Origin: Cryptomeria japonica
Lineage: Eukaryota > Streptophyta > Pinopsida > Cupressales > Cupressaceae
Length of the DNA: 64,000 nt
Reading direction: 5' to 3'
Assembly: GCF_030272615.1 (NCBI RefSeq)
Contig: NC_081405.1
Coordinates: 154,087,113 to 154,151,112, forward strand
In this document: piece by piece, positions 35,523 to 47,890 of the stretch
Numbering within the stretch: position 1 is the stretch's first letter
Layout: each line of letters starts with the position of its first letter
Notes under the pieces: model-generated
Told to the model about the DNA's origin: nothing
Database searches by the model: none
What the model saw: the letters and a program-made list of their open reading frames with translations, nothing else
Program-made: the position numbers and the translations under genes

Positions 35523-36351
35523 TGTTGATTTTAACCCTTTCTGATTAATGTAAACTCAAAAAATCAGAATTTAATTATTAACTAAATTGATTAAGTGAAT
35601 AGTTTATAGTTTTCCTGATTTAAGCATAACCAAGAAAAGAACAAAATAAGTACAAGACACAATTACCTTGGGAAAACCTCCTAGGAGGAAAAACCCAGCC
35701 AGAAAAGATCCTCAGATCTGATTATGGATTGAATTCATATGAAGGTTACAACACTTATCTCATGTACTTGAAGGTGATTGCACTTAGTATTGATAATGTC
35801 TTCCACAAGACTGCACTTTCACAAGCATCAAATTGTCACACCTGCCCCCTTTGACAGTAATTAGGGCCAAACCCTAGGTCTGCAATATTTGCACCTGAAG
35901 TCTGCTCTTTGATGGACAACAACCTTATCCCTTAGTTCGCTCTCCTCATTGATGAGTTTCACACCTCAACCAACAGATGTAGTTCGCTGATATGGCAGAT
36001 GTAATTCGCTTTAATTGCAGATGTAATCTTGCTCCTTTAAGTTCGCATTGGCAGTCACATATATTTCACATGGATGATAAAACTGAAATGAATGAATGAT
36101 AGTGTGAAGTTGAAGTTTATTTATATGGGGAGCAATGATCTTAATCATGTCGGCTTGCTTTATGATTTAATGAACTTTAATTTATTTAACCAAAGGCATT
36201 AGGATAGGGTTGGCCCAATACATGGTGGTGCGTTAGCTTGAGTGTAGCGCGGGATCCCAGCCCTACACGTGGGAAAGGGGCTGGCCCCCTTGGGCGGATT
36301 CCAATGTTGCCCAATGCAATTGGAATCTGCCATCCCTAATTATAATCAACA
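35523..36351 (-). repeat. 5' LTR of copia C
   Basis: 829 bp; TATA box at 36116-36125 (minus strand). Compared with the other LTR it lacks about 30 bp around 'tttatttgatgccgtgagg' (31,063-31,085 in the left copy). The PBS for initiator tRNA-Met is adjacent at 35510-35522. Confidence 0.95.
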
Positions 36352-36686
36352 AGATCAAGAGTCTAGATTTGCCAGAGCATCTTTTTTCCCTTTGATGAGC
36401 CTGCTTGCTGTCTTTTTCAAAAAATTGTATTCGATGGTATAAATCTATTTATATACATTATGCGTAGATAGATATGTAAATATGGAACATTTTTACGTAT
36501 GCATCTTTCGAGAAGCTTTGTGTCTAGATTCTTTATTTAAATTATCAAGAATGGCACCAATAATGATTTTGCTCTTTGCAAATATATAATAAATTAATGA
36601 GTTGACTATGTTGTCTTGATCTAGGCATTGACCTGATGTTATTCCAGCGTTAAAAGTTCTCTCTATACCTGTTACCCAAGAAACAC

Positions 36687-38065
36687 AGGCAACTATTAGA
36701 GGATATTGATGGCATCGGATATAAGGAGTCTTGAGACTGTTAACTCCTATTTGTTATTAAATGCATACCATAGTTCTGATGCTTTCAGTTCCATCTGTTT
36801 CCCCTTTCAGGTTGTATTTTAAATTTTGCACTATGTAGTGTAATAAGACATTTTATATGCTCACTACAGTTGTAGATATACATTGTATTATAATTCATAG
36901 TTCTCTCAGTTAATATCTAGATCAGACAGATAACTTTCATGGCTAATCTCCAATTATCCTTAACTATTTAAATGTTTTGAATTTTTTTAGCATTTTTATT
37001 TTTTAAATAATGATCCCTAGAACTTTGTTTGTGAAGAACACCTTACATCCCCATTTCCTTCTTGTTTCCGTTTCTTATCTGTTTCCTGTTACTGGTAACA
37101 TAGGTTTTCATAACTCAATGGAAAGTAGCTTTTGCATTACTGAATGTTTAAAGCTTTCACTCATTTTCAGAACTAAGAACTGAATGCCTTCTTTTTATAC
37201 AATTTGAATTTTATTGAATTTGCAGTTGAACTTTGTGGGTTCCAGCTCATTGTATGTTGATATATTGTTGATTGTAGAAATTTAAACCAGTATGCAAACA
37301 ATCCTTTTTTATAACCAAGAGGACAGAATTTATTAGCCACCTTGAAAGTTTATCATTTTATCTGGTTGATAGTAGTGACCAATAGTTGAATCTACAACAC
37401 AGGCAACTATCAGAGGATATTGATGGCATCAGACATAAAGGAGTGTTGAGACTGTTAACTCCTATTTCTTATTTGATGCATACCATAGTTCTGATGCATT
37501 AAATTCGATCTGTTTCCCCTTAATCAGGTTGTATTTTAAATTTTGCACTATGTAGTCTAACAAGACAATTTATATGATCACTACAGTTCTAGATATACAT
37601 TGTATTATAATTCATAATTATCTTCAAATATCTAGATTAGACAGATAGCTTCATGCCTAATCTCCAATTGTCCATAACTCTTTAATTGAAATAATGATCC
37701 CTAAAACTTTGTTTGTGAAGAACACCTTACATCCCCATTTCCTTCTTGTTTCCGTTTCTTTTTTTTTTCCTGGTACTGGGGACATAGGTTGTCATAATTC
37801 AATGGAAAATAGCTTTTTAATTACTTGATACTCATTTTCAGAATTAAGAACTGAATGCCTACTTTTTAAACATTTTGAATTTTATTGAACATGCAGTTGA
37901 ATTTTGTGGGTTCCAGCTCATTGTATATTGATATATTGTTGATTGTGGAAACTGAAACCAGTATGTCAATGATCCTTTTCTATAACCAAGAGGACAGAAT
38001 CTATTAGCCACCTTGAAAGTTTATCATTTTATCTGGCTGATAGTTGCGACCATTAGTCGAATATA
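36687..38065. repeat. Tandem duplication, period about 714 bp
   Basis: 'aggcaactat' at 36687 recurs at 37401. From there long stretches match with small changes, for example 'gttgtattttaaattttgcactatgtag' at 36813 and 37527, 'gtttgtgaagaacaccttac' at 37028 and 37709, and 'gttccagctcattgtat' at 37240 and 37911. No ORF; the sequence is AT-rich and intron-like. Confidence 0.85.
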
Positions 38066-38206
38066 GAACTGCAGGCAAGTAAGTACATAATAGTAAATTT
38101 ATACATTAACAACCATGACGTTCCCTTCATCTGTTGCTTTCTATCAATTATCAAAATAAGCTTTCAGACTCTGAGTCAGGCATCTGATGTCTTCCCATTA
38201 TGAGTA

Positions 38207-38970
38207 CCTAAGTCACAGAATACAGCAATTTTCATGGATGAGGTTCGAATTTAATCGAATTTCAAATTTTTGTGAAAAAATCGTTCAAATTCGGCCATAA
38301 AAAAATTCTGCTAAAAAGTGGGCAGACGGCCTCTGTAAACACACAACTCACTCCCGTGGTTGCCATCGCTGCCGCCTGCCATAGTCACCATCCCTGCTGC
38401 CTGCTGTAGTCACTGTTGCTGCCGTTGCCATCACTGCTGCCTGCCGTAGTCGCAGTTGCTGCCATTGCAATCGCTCCCGTGTTCAGTTAGGCACCCGATC
38501 CCTCAAATTTTATTAGTTGTTTTGACATCGCTCCCGTGTTGTAAACAATATTGAGCAATAGTAATGTATTCGATGTTGTGAATTTTATTAGTTATTAGTT
38601 AATTACAAGCAATAGTCATTAGGTATTTGATATTGTCTGATGTAGTTTTATTTTTTTATTGTAATAAATTAGTAATTAGGTAAAAGGTATACTGAATGCA
38701 TTAAAAAATATACAGTAATAAGTTATTATGTATATTTTTTAATGCATTCGATATACATTATTAGATATATTTTTTAATGAATTAGTTATATTATTAGCTA
38801 TATTAGTTACATTAGTTATAATTTATTAGAAGTATTACATATATTTAAAAATAAACAAAATTATATAAGGCGAATTTAATTTGATTTTTATTTTTAAAAT
38901 TTTTTCCCATGTTGAACTTCATCCGAATTTCATGACTGTCGAATTCGAACCTTGTGACTTAGATGAGTAC
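38207..38970. mobile_element. Fold-back / MITE-like element
   Basis: GGTTCGAATT at 38242-38251 is inverted as AATTCGAACC at 38942-38951. Outside it, gtacctaagtcaca (38207-38220) pairs with tgtgacttagatgagtac (38954-38971). A GC-richer core (38340-38480) repeats 'gctgcctgccgtagtcgc' variants about four times. The right half is AT-rich. No ORF, so it would be non-autonomous. Confidence 0.5.
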
Positions 38971-39563
38971 ACCATCAGATTGAGGAATGGATATTTTGTG
39001 TCTATCAAAAAATGCAATGATTAGCAGGAAGAGTGAGCGAGGTGAGTGTTGAGGGTTTGACCAATAAGTGTTCCTATAAGCTGGTGATGGTGTTGTTGCT
39101 GCTGGAGCATAAGTTGGTGAAATATATTCATCATATCCTAAGGCAGCTTTTCACAGAATTAACTCTGCCAGTGATAATGATCACACATTTGGAGTCAAGG
39201 GATAGATCACATCTTCAGGATGTTTGGGAATGATTAAACCAAAGAAGCAAAGATCCACAAAAAATTGCGATATTCGCGATTAATCAGCAATCGTGGAGGC
39301 TCCTGATTTTTCCCCCAAAAACTGGCAAAAATCGGTGAATGAGTTTCAACGATTTTTTGCGCGTTTAAGTTGCAAAAAAATCGTGGGTTTAATCTGCAAG
39401 ACAAAAAAAAAAGGCGTGGAAATCCTAAAACATAAAAAAAAGCCACAGAAACTCAGTAAAAAATTTGCCAAAGTCTTATAAATGGTGTGTGGTTGCAGGT
39501 AAATTTCATTGATGCTCAGTTGAGTGTTTTTGGTTGGGCTGAGAAGGACGTTGACGGCTTAGG

Positions 39564-39718
39564 ATGTCGAGAGCTGAGGCACACCATTCTCTAGGGGATT
39601 TCGACAGATTTTCATGGGACTCTGAGCATGTTGAGGAGGCTGAGGATGTCGTGGGCAGAGGGACAACATTGATAGCCAGATCGACCTGTCAGGAGGATTC
39701 TCGAAGCCAGCCTGTCAG
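39564..39718 (+). pseudogene. hAT transposase first exon (predicted)
   Basis: ATG at 39564 opens 51 codons beginning MSRAEAHHSLGDFDRFSWD, acidic and serine-rich, ending in cctgtcag followed by gtattt, a good donor. A pyrimidine-rich acceptor ending tttgcag is at 40705. N-terminal regions of hAT transposases before the BED finger are often of this kind. The assignment rests on position upstream of the BED finger, not on homology. Confidence 0.45.
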
Positions 39719-40705
39719 GTATTTACATTTTTTTATATTTTAACAGATTTTTTTTTTTGGATCAATTAATGATTTTTACAGAAATTTTATCAAAAAATCT
39801 TTTTATTACTTTTTTTGTTTATCAAAATAAATATTTTATTCATCTAACCTCAATACAGAAATTTCATTTTTGATTTTTGTTTATCTAAATTTCTTTTTTG
39901 TTAAATAAATTTTGTAAATAAATAATGGCTGCGGAATTTATTTAATATTCTTAATTATTATTTATTTACAGAATTTCAATTACTATTATTCTACCTTATT
40001 AATATTAATTAGAAATTTATATAGTCTTTCATTTATTTAATATTTTTTATTAGTATCTTTGACTCTCGTAGAATCATAGCAATTGAAATTCTGTTAATAA
40101 ATAAAATTAAAAATATTACATAAATTCTGCAGTCATTATTTATTTACAGAATTTCTATTAATATGATTCTATTTATCAAAATTCTGTAGTTTTTTTTCCC
40201 GTTGTGGTATTTCTGATTTTTAATACTAAACCCTGAACATAGGATGCTCAACGACCAAATTTCCCTTTCATTTCTGTAATAAACTTTTTTAATCAAATCA
40301 CAGTTTTTACACATTTCAGTAATGGATACGACAATTTTTACACATTTTAGGTGATTAGGAACACAGTTCTCTGTTTCTCTGCCAACTTTGTGATTCAATA
40401 AAAGTTCACAATCATTCAATCTGAAACCAGGGAAATTGATCTCTATTATGAATTAGTTTTGCAAGAAAACATATGAAACAAAGTTGCAAGAAAGTGAGGA
40501 ATCATAAAAAAACCAGACCATTTTATAGAGATTACAGCCTCCAAAAAAACAGTTTGTATTGAAGAAACAAAAGTTTCTCTATCTTTTTTATTACAAAAAC
40601 TTAATGCATATCTTAGAAACTAACTATCTAAATGTTGAGCATCATTTATCAACACATAACCACAACATTAAAATGCTGAAAGATTGAATTAAAATGCTTT
40701 TGCAG

Positions 40706-42290
40706 ATTTGATTCTTGATCACAATGCCATGTCATAAAGACCTTGCGTGGACACATTGCACACCAATTGCTAGTAGCACAAAGGTCAAATCAAAATGCAA
40801 TTGGTGTTAAGAGTGTAATGTCCCCACTTTGTAATAGAATTTAATAATAAATAATAATAATATTAAAATAGAAAAGAATAAAAATAAAATTTAAATTAAA
40901 ATATAAAATAATATAATTAAATATAATTAAAATTTAAATAAGTTAATGAATGGTCAAAAGACATGGAAGGAAAAGTTGTGACTCCCTTAAACAGGGGGTA
41001 TAAAAGGAAGAAGAGAACCTCATTTTGAGAAGGGGATAATTTGGGAATCAGAAGTGCAAATCTGATTTAAAGAAGTGCAGATTTGATTGTGAAAGGCTGT
41101 GTCCCTTTCAAAGGGCAGAAGTAATGAAGAGTTGCACTCTTTCAAAGGGTGCTAATGGTGAAAGGGTGCGTCTCTTGCCAAAGGGCATCCATAATGAAGA
41201 GGTGTGACCTCTCCCTCACTATGAGAGATATAAAGGAAAGGAGTCAAAAGCATCCAATGAGATGATCATCGATCAGATCAGATCAGAACTATTATTAAGT
41301 TACAGGAATTGGTAGTTCCTAAATTTGCTATGATGAGTTATTGAATTGTTATCATTAAATGATTGTTCCGAAATATGTCGGAAATTATGATAACAGTCAT
41401 ATCATGATTGACTACATTAATTTTCTGTCCCGGAATGTGCCGGATATCATGATACTTAAATTATTTCACCTATGATAATGACAATGTTACAATTGTCACT
41501 AGAATTAAGGTTGTAATCTGATAAGACTTCAAGTAGTTGTTGTCCCAGAGTGCTGGATATGAGATAATCCATCTCTCTTTGAGATATGAAGTATTTCACT
41601 AGTAAGTGTTACTAAGTGAATGATCATGTCAAATGAATGTGTATATCTAGAATGTTGTTCCTTAAAACTTAATTATGAAATTCAATCCTCTTTTGCTAAG
41701 AGGGAGTGTTAAGGATATAGCTTCATTCGGATTGAAGCAAGTAATATATAATGACATTGAACGAAGGGTCATGTCCCCGTAGGGTCATGACTCGCCATTT
41801 TTTAACTGTGAACTGAAACCAATAACTGTGGCAGTTTCACAAACCAGCAAGCTGTCGATATTATCATAGAATATTAATATATATATATATATATACACAT
41901 CGGACGTAAAACATATTCATTGCAGTGACCTTATTAAAGTCTATCCTCACTATATATTACCAGACTATTATATTCTCTACCTATGATCTTATATATATAT
42001 ATATATATACACACATCGGACGTAAAACATATTCATTGCAGTGATCTTATTAAAGTCTATCCTCACTATATATTACCAGACTATTATATTCTCTACCTCT
42101 GATCTAAATTCCTTAACAGGCGACATTACATAGAGTGAAATCAGTGGTGGAATTTGTCGCTTTAAATGGCATTTGGCAAAAGGTGTAGGAAATAATACCA
42201 CCATTTTCACAACATGCCTTGCAGACGTCACATATTAGGCCAAACAAGCTCTTGATGCAATTGTTGAGGGTAAGGCAAAAAAGGCAAGAA
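40706..42290 (+). pseudogene. hAT BED zinc finger, interrupted
   Basis: Left half (to about 40810): MPCHKDLAWTHCTPIASSTK then VKSKCNWC, the DPAW..C and CxxC part of a BED finger. Right half (from 42119): SGGICRFKWHLAKGVGN, then TTC, giving the His and last Cys, followed by AKQALDAI and a basic KAKKARI. The two halves belong together but are separated by 1.3 kb of LTR sequence, and stops are present. BED fingers bind the transposon's DNA ends. Confidence 0.7.
40811..42118 (+). repeat. LTR sequences inserted in the hAT BED exon
   Basis: Two parts. From 40811 (TGTAATGTCCCCAC) to about 41,700 runs LTR-like DNA with two TATA-like sites (ggtataaaagg near 40,999; gatataaagg near 41,227) and repeated 'ctttcaaagggtgc' motifs. 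At 41707-42118 lies a 412-bp LTR with TGTTAAGGA...TCCTTAACA ends, preceded by a purine tract (taagagggag). It contains a 115-bp tandem duplication carrying 'acacatcggacgtaaaac' (about 41,896 and 42,011). Confidence 0.6.
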
Positions 42291-42299
42291 TTGGGTTGA

Positions 42300-42715
42300 A
42301 ATAGGTTCTAATTCTACAAAAGTTAAGAGGACTGCTGGGATGAGGAAGATGGTGCATAGGGGGGTTTTAGGGTATTTGGGTCAACACCTTCTACAACATG
42401 TGACCCAAATATAGGTGGATGAAACATCAATGCTTTCTTTGCACCTCATACTACACTAGGATCACAGACCACTTTGGAGAGCATATGATGGAGGAAAAAT
42501 GTCCATGAACAAGCAAGAAGCAATTGCGAGTTTTTGGTATTCTAGCTTGCCATTCCATGTTGCTAGATGTCCATATTGGCAAGGTATGGTGGATGCTATT
42601 GCAGCTATAGGTCTTGGGTTTCAAGTCCCATCTTACGAGACATTGAGGGTTGGTATGTGTTGGGACCTCCAAAAGTTGGTAAATTTTGAGGGCCCATAAG
42701 GAGAGGATTGCTTGT
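42300..42715 (+). pseudogene. hAT transposase central segment
   Basis: Plus-strand frames give ASFWYSSLPFHVARCPYWQG, then MVDAIAAIGLGFQVPSYETL and RVGM. These match the hAT pattern F.....PF...RSPYF..M..AI...G.G..PPS...LR. Preceding sequence reads as a linker (TTLGSQTTLE) in another frame. Frame changes and stops show that it is dead. Confidence 0.7.
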
Positions 42716-42719
42716 AACA

Positions 42720-45700
42720 CTCAGAAGTACCCCTGCAAATTCCTCCCGAGTAGCCCACTTTAAAGGTGAGCATCTTGGTGCCCTATGATTTTCATGAGGA
42801 ATCACCTTGGAATCTTATTGCCCTCTTATTGGTGAGTGTCCATAACCATTTGCAACTTCCCAGACTTAGATCCGATGAGTTTTTGATGTACCCATTTTGG
42901 GGGTTCAACGAAGTTTTGCTGATTGTGCACTATTAAATCTTCCAGAATATCTGTTTTCAGAGGTTAATATTTTGCTACCACTTAATAGTCATTTGAAACC
43001 AATCATTCCCAGCAATTGTCTACATTTCAATGATCCCCTGTGTCAGTTTTCAAAGCCCCATGACTTCATTTGCTATTTTTCCCAGGTCAAATCCAAATGC
43101 AATTTATTCAGATTTGTTGTTAGAACAGTGTAAAATCTGCCAAGGTAGCTTGGCATCTTGATTTTTATTTCATGACCTATTGACCTGCATGCCAAGAGGA
43201 TTGTTCCCCATGATTTTTTGTATATTCATATGCTCCCTCGCCTGGTTGCAGCACCCTATCTATCAGTCTGATATTTTTTCAAGGCCACAACCAAATTGAC
43301 TTTGCAAAGGCTTAAATCAGCATGTTCTAGAAAGTTTCAAAGAAGGCAACTTTGGCCATTAATATCTTGCACATGTGATCAATTCAAGCTAAACCCCTTT
43401 GCACACATGCTCATCGTATCTAGATGAATTGATTCCCCCAGTGGTGGCCTCTAGAACCAAAGTTTGATATTTTTTCAGAGCAGTGATTGGACACAGTTCA
43501 AAAGGGTTCAAAATGTGCAGTTTCAAAAAATGCTTGAGTAGGCAATTTCGAGCTTTAAAATCTATCACCTCGAGCATCACTATGTGGATCCATTTGGCAT
43601 TCTAAATTCCTCATATAACATTCAATATGTGTATCAATTTTCGGGACTTAGGGAGATGGTTTGATAAGTTTTTAGAGATAGTTTCGGGAGCTACTTGAGT
43701 GGTTTTGATCACAGTTCAATGATGGTAAACATCAAGCTTAAATGACGACCTGCTCAATTTTTGGGGTCCAGAATGTGTAATTGTGGTTTTAGAGCATTTC
43801 TAGGGTTAGTTGTACAAAAATATATATATTTTTTAAGCCGGGTCCACAAAGGGACCCAACATGCATTTTGACTCTCAGGGTTAATTCAAGGTTGACATAA
43901 AAAATATTGAATTAATTAAATCATTAAAATGATTTAGTAATTTGCAAAATTGCTTAAGTTTGCCTGAGATAAAATTTGATTAAAGGAGAGAACTATTTAA
44001 ATCATCTTAAAAATGATTTAAATAAAGTCGACACTTGTCAATGAGCGAAGGTGGATTGAGAAATATTTGAATCATTTTAATAATGATGTAAGTGTTTTTC
44101 TAAATGTTAGTAATGTTGTTTCTGAAACGCATTCAAATATGGTGGGGCTCGTGAGGAAAAGGTGAAGAGTATATGAAATAATAAAATCATCTAAAAGTTT
44201 CATCCCTCCACCCCTCGCAATAAACTAAACAAGTCAAAAGGGGCTGAGGGATAGAGGGGAAGGGGTTTGGTTCCCCCTCCACCCCTCACGGTGATGATAG
44301 CAAGTTAAAAAATGGCGAGGGGTAGACGGGAAGGGGTTTGTTCTCCCCTCCACCTTGCATGGAAAATTAGGGCAGTCTAAAGTGAGCGTGGGGACGTGGG
44401 AAGCTCATCCCTTAGGGCACATGCAGTGTTAGGGTTCGCTGCATTTTTTTTCTTCAAGATTGTGATGAATATCACTATACATCAAAATCTCTACAAGTCT
44501 GATTTCCAAAGGTTCATTCAAAAGCATGATCAAGAGTTTCCATATGGCATGTAATGGAATGTCTTCCAAGCAAAAAATAAAATCAGAACTGCGCTCTTGT
44601 TGAATATTTCTATGTTTTCCTACAAAAGGATGAAAATGGCAACACATTTATGACATTATGGGATTGGCATTCGTTTCTAGCAACTTGTTACAATGTTTCC
44701 TTGGGGCGTGACCAGATGTGAATAGCAGTTGAGAGGCTACGCGGAGCGCATATGCATTGAGCAGGCATTGATACAAGAAGAGTCTTCAGCGTATGATGTG
44801 ATGCTTGCTGAGATCACTGATAACCATCAACGTAAGGTGCTATGTCTTTGGTTGGTATTGAACTACCTTAGCTGACGAATTTGATGTGAATGGGGTATAT
44901 CTATATTGTCGTGGATTTCAGAGATCAACCCTTTGAATCACAAGCATGTCATACTTGAAACGGTTCCTAGTAAATACGAAGAGTATCCAATATAAAATGC
45001 TCATTATCAACAAGTAAATGATAATGAATGCACAAAGAAAGTGCCATTATAAAAGAAACCGGGTGTAGGGTTCTATTGGAGTGAGAAGTACTTGTAGGAG
45101 CGTCGAACTTGAGACTGTTGTGAATCTTCAATGGGTCCCATAATGTCGCAACATCGAAACTCTACATGATCAAAATCATGGCAAAAAGTACTGCGGCGAG
45201 CTTGCCATAGGCTTTGAGCGGAAGCGTCTTTAGATTCATCCAGTTCATTTTGGTTTCCTCAAGTACCATCCTCCTTTCATTCAGATCTGGAGTTTCTGGA
45301 GCTTAGATTAAAAAAGAACTGCTTTGACTTCTTTTTTGAGCTGAGTAGAGCACCCAAGCTTGCAAATTGTTTGTGCTGTAAGATTTTATTTGAGCTGTAT
45401 GATGGCTTAAAGCTTTTGCAATAAACTTCATTGCCATATCTCAGACAATACTGATAATGTTGAGTGATTTTGGTCTTAATATCTAATGATGAATGGATCT
45501 TATGATTCCTAATATGGCTGAGATTGATATTAAATGAGATGGCAATGCATGGAAATTGTTTTTGGATCAATGATTATGATGATTAACACGCAGGTTTGTT
45601 CAAACAGTCTGAAGTTCCATGGCATTGATTCTCAGAGGGAGCCTTGGTGATAGTTTTCCAGAGTCACATGGCAGCTGTTCCTTCTGAGTAGAACAATGGA

Positions 45701-46410
45701 AATTTTGTTTAGAAATTTGTAGAACACTACAAAGATATTCTTATACTGGAGTTTCAAATGAATAGACAATGAATATTTTTTCACTCAGAATGAAAATAGA
45801 ATAATGTAGCAAATAAATTGCAAGGAACAGGGTAAATGCAGTAATAGTTTGTTTTGTGGTGGCAAATAGATTTCATTTGAGTGGAGAATATTTTCAACTG
45901 CATTAAAGTTTGCTTTAGAATCAACTATTTCCATGGATATGAAAGATGCACAGGTAAATATTTCTAGAGTGGGCAAAATTATTTTCACCCAAACGTGGTT
46001 ATTTTTGACTCGGGGGCAAATTGCAGCCATGAGGCATTTCCAATAAATGTGAAAATTATTTTGACAGAGGTGAAAGTATCTTTATTAAATAGTAATAAAG
46101 TATTATGCTCAAATATTTTTCACCAAATGAAAGGAGATATGTTTCACAGAAAATATTAAAAGATAAATGCAGGATTTTCTTCGAATGCCCAGGTGTCAAA
46201 GAGAATGCACAGAAAAAGACAGAGCAGTCACAACTACAAAGGGGATTACTTTATTTGGTCAAAGATAAAGTGCAGGTTACAGGGAAAGACAAAAAGCATG
46301 ATATAGAAAAGAACAAAATTTCTTGTTGAAGACAAAGTAAAAAGGGGAAAATATGCAGATAAAGACAAACTTTCAGTTGCAAGCAAGTGATGGAGACAAA
46401 AGCGGGAGGG
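42720..46410. other. Insertion in hAT, partly LTR-like
   Basis: No domain identified. At 44195-44400 a unit near 75 bp ('gaaggggtttggttccccctcc') is repeated about three times. A TATA-like 'ttataaaagaaacc' lies at about 45,047, as in a long plus-strand LTR. At about 45,985-46,030 the frame VVIFDSGAN resembles a copia protease start, but with no supporting neighbours. Boundaries are unknown. Confidence 0.35.
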
Positions 46411-47150
46411 TGTTGGAGTTATTTTTGATTGTCAAGTGGCAGATGTGAGATGAAGGAGCAGATGAAAGGATACAGATCAAGGGCAGATAAGAAGCCAGAT
46501 GTTATCTCTAGATTCATTTTAGTGCTTCTCTTTCTGTTTATTTCTTCTCTCTTCTCTTCATTTCAAAGGGGTTCCAATTCTTATTTTTGCAGAGGCAGAC
46601 AAAAAGTTTGTAAAATTTTGTAAAGTATCCATAGATAGGGTGAAGTATATGGATATTGGACATTAGTTTGTGATGTTTTTTGCTCTAAACTGTATTTTCA
46701 TGAGTTTATCTTGTCATATGACCGTCTCCAGGTTGAAATGTAAACTTCTTTTAGTGGAAATAATCAAAGATTATTCACATTCTTCAAGCACATTTGCTGC
46801 TTTGAGTTGCATGTTATGATTGCTTTTTGTTCAAGTGATAGAGTAAATGCTTTCATAAATGTAATGGGATTTTATGTTTTCAGGTGGATTGTTAAGAATA
46901 GTTGTTTGATATGTCTTAGTGATCTTGTTATTACCAGGTAATAACATTTGTAAGATCTTCAGAGCATGTTTGAACATAGCAACATAAAATGCTTTCCATA
47001 TGAACTCTGCTGCTCTCTCTTTGGCATTGGTCAATTTTATGCAAGCTCTGCTTTAGTTTGGTCCCAAGTTTTCAAAATCAAAATATCATTTCCTTTCTGT
47101 TTGTAGGAGTAGTGTTTAGAGTAGAAATCAGTCCCAATGGCTAAGTGAGT
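46411..47150 (+). repeat. Probable copia 3' LTR
   Basis: The purine tract aaaagcgggaggg (46398-46410) is followed directly by TGTTGGAGTTATT, a common copia PPT/LTR junction. The right end and a partner LTR were not found. Confidence 0.4.
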
Positions 47151-47429
47151 GTTGAAAAGCCAAGATTATATCCAAATTCAAGGTTTGAAGACCTTCCTTG
47201 GTATATTTTTGTTGGGAAGTATCTGCTGTAAGTTACAATGCCATGAGCATAGAATCCGGTAGGCTATTTAGACATTGTTAAGGGAGACCCACTTTGGTTT
47301 TGTAGAGCCAAAAGTGCAGGAGATTTCAGTCTTATGACTGAGTCTCCTTCGTTGACCATATCCAACCCTAAACATGAGAATAAGAAAGTGGCTATCCTTT
47401 AGGGTTTGGGGAATCAGTTGATTTGGGAA

Positions 47430-47760
47430 CCAACATTATGCTTAATGAGGCAGTGCAGTATGTTGAAGATGATGTTAAAGAGCATCGATTAGAGTGGGCT
47501 AGTGGTTGCACCATTATGTCAGATGGATGGACAGATCGAAGGAACTAACCCTTATCAACTTGCTTGTCTCTTGTGATATTGACACAATATTTTTGAAATT
47601 TGTGGATGCATCAAATACAATACAATTTGCAACAACATTGTTTGAGATTTATGACTTGATAGTCATGGATGTAGGGCTGCAAAATAAGGTTCAATTTAAT
47701 AAAGACAATGTTGTTGCTTGTGTTGCTGCTGGGAGACTCTTGAAAATTGAATTCTTGTGC
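47430..47760 (+). pseudogene. hAT transposase DUF659 domain
   Basis: One frame gives WASGCTIMSDGWTDRRN. After a one-base shift near 47,540 the 120-codon frame continues LTLINLLVSCDIDTIFLKFV, DASNTIQFATTLFEIYDLIV, and KDNVVACVAAGRLLK. These match the DUF659 motif series GC.I.SDGWTDR...LINFLV....G..FL.SVDAS and VV...TDN...Y..AG.LL. The usual TDNA motif reads KDNV. The next motif (CAAHC) is lost. Confidence 0.8.
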
Positions 47761-47890
47761 GTTGCAGGAAGAAAGATTCATCTTGACAGAAAAATCTTTC
47801 TATTGGTAAAATATGAGTTCGAACATGCTTTGGGAATCGAAAGGTTTGGAGTTTGGGAAGAGTTTTGAATGGATATGATAGTTCAAGGAA

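Larger units (their letters stand above)
30327..36351 (-). mobile_element. Ty1/copia element C, young, nearly full-length
   Basis: 6.0 kb, with perfect target duplication AGATC at 30322-30326 and 36352-36356. LTRs at 30327-31184 and 35523-36351 have TGTTGAT...ATCAACA ends and differ mainly by a short indel near 31,060/36,250. The PBS complement (agctctgatacca, 35510-35522) shows the sense is minus. Gag, protease, integrase, RT and RNase H are all present in copia order, but frameshifts and an integrase deletion break the polyprotein. Confidence 0.95.
39245..47890 (+). mobile_element. hAT transposon, split by insertions
   Basis: Plus-strand pieces in transposase order: TATA box (cttataaatgg, about 39475), first coding exon (39564-39718), an intron, a BED zinc finger cut in two (40706-40810 and 42119-42290), a central segment (42300-42715) and a DUF659-type domain (47430-47760). 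The later hAT dimerisation domain was not found. Insertions fill 40811-42118 and about 42720-47430. The left terminus is probably near 39,245-39,300 where 'gcgatattcgcgatt' occurs; the right terminus is unknown. Confidence 0.65.

Noticed and set aside
45785-46030. Copia protease start (VVIFDSGAN on the plus strand)
   Set aside because: The DSGA match is short and no gag or pre-integrase motif adjoins it; kept only as a remark.
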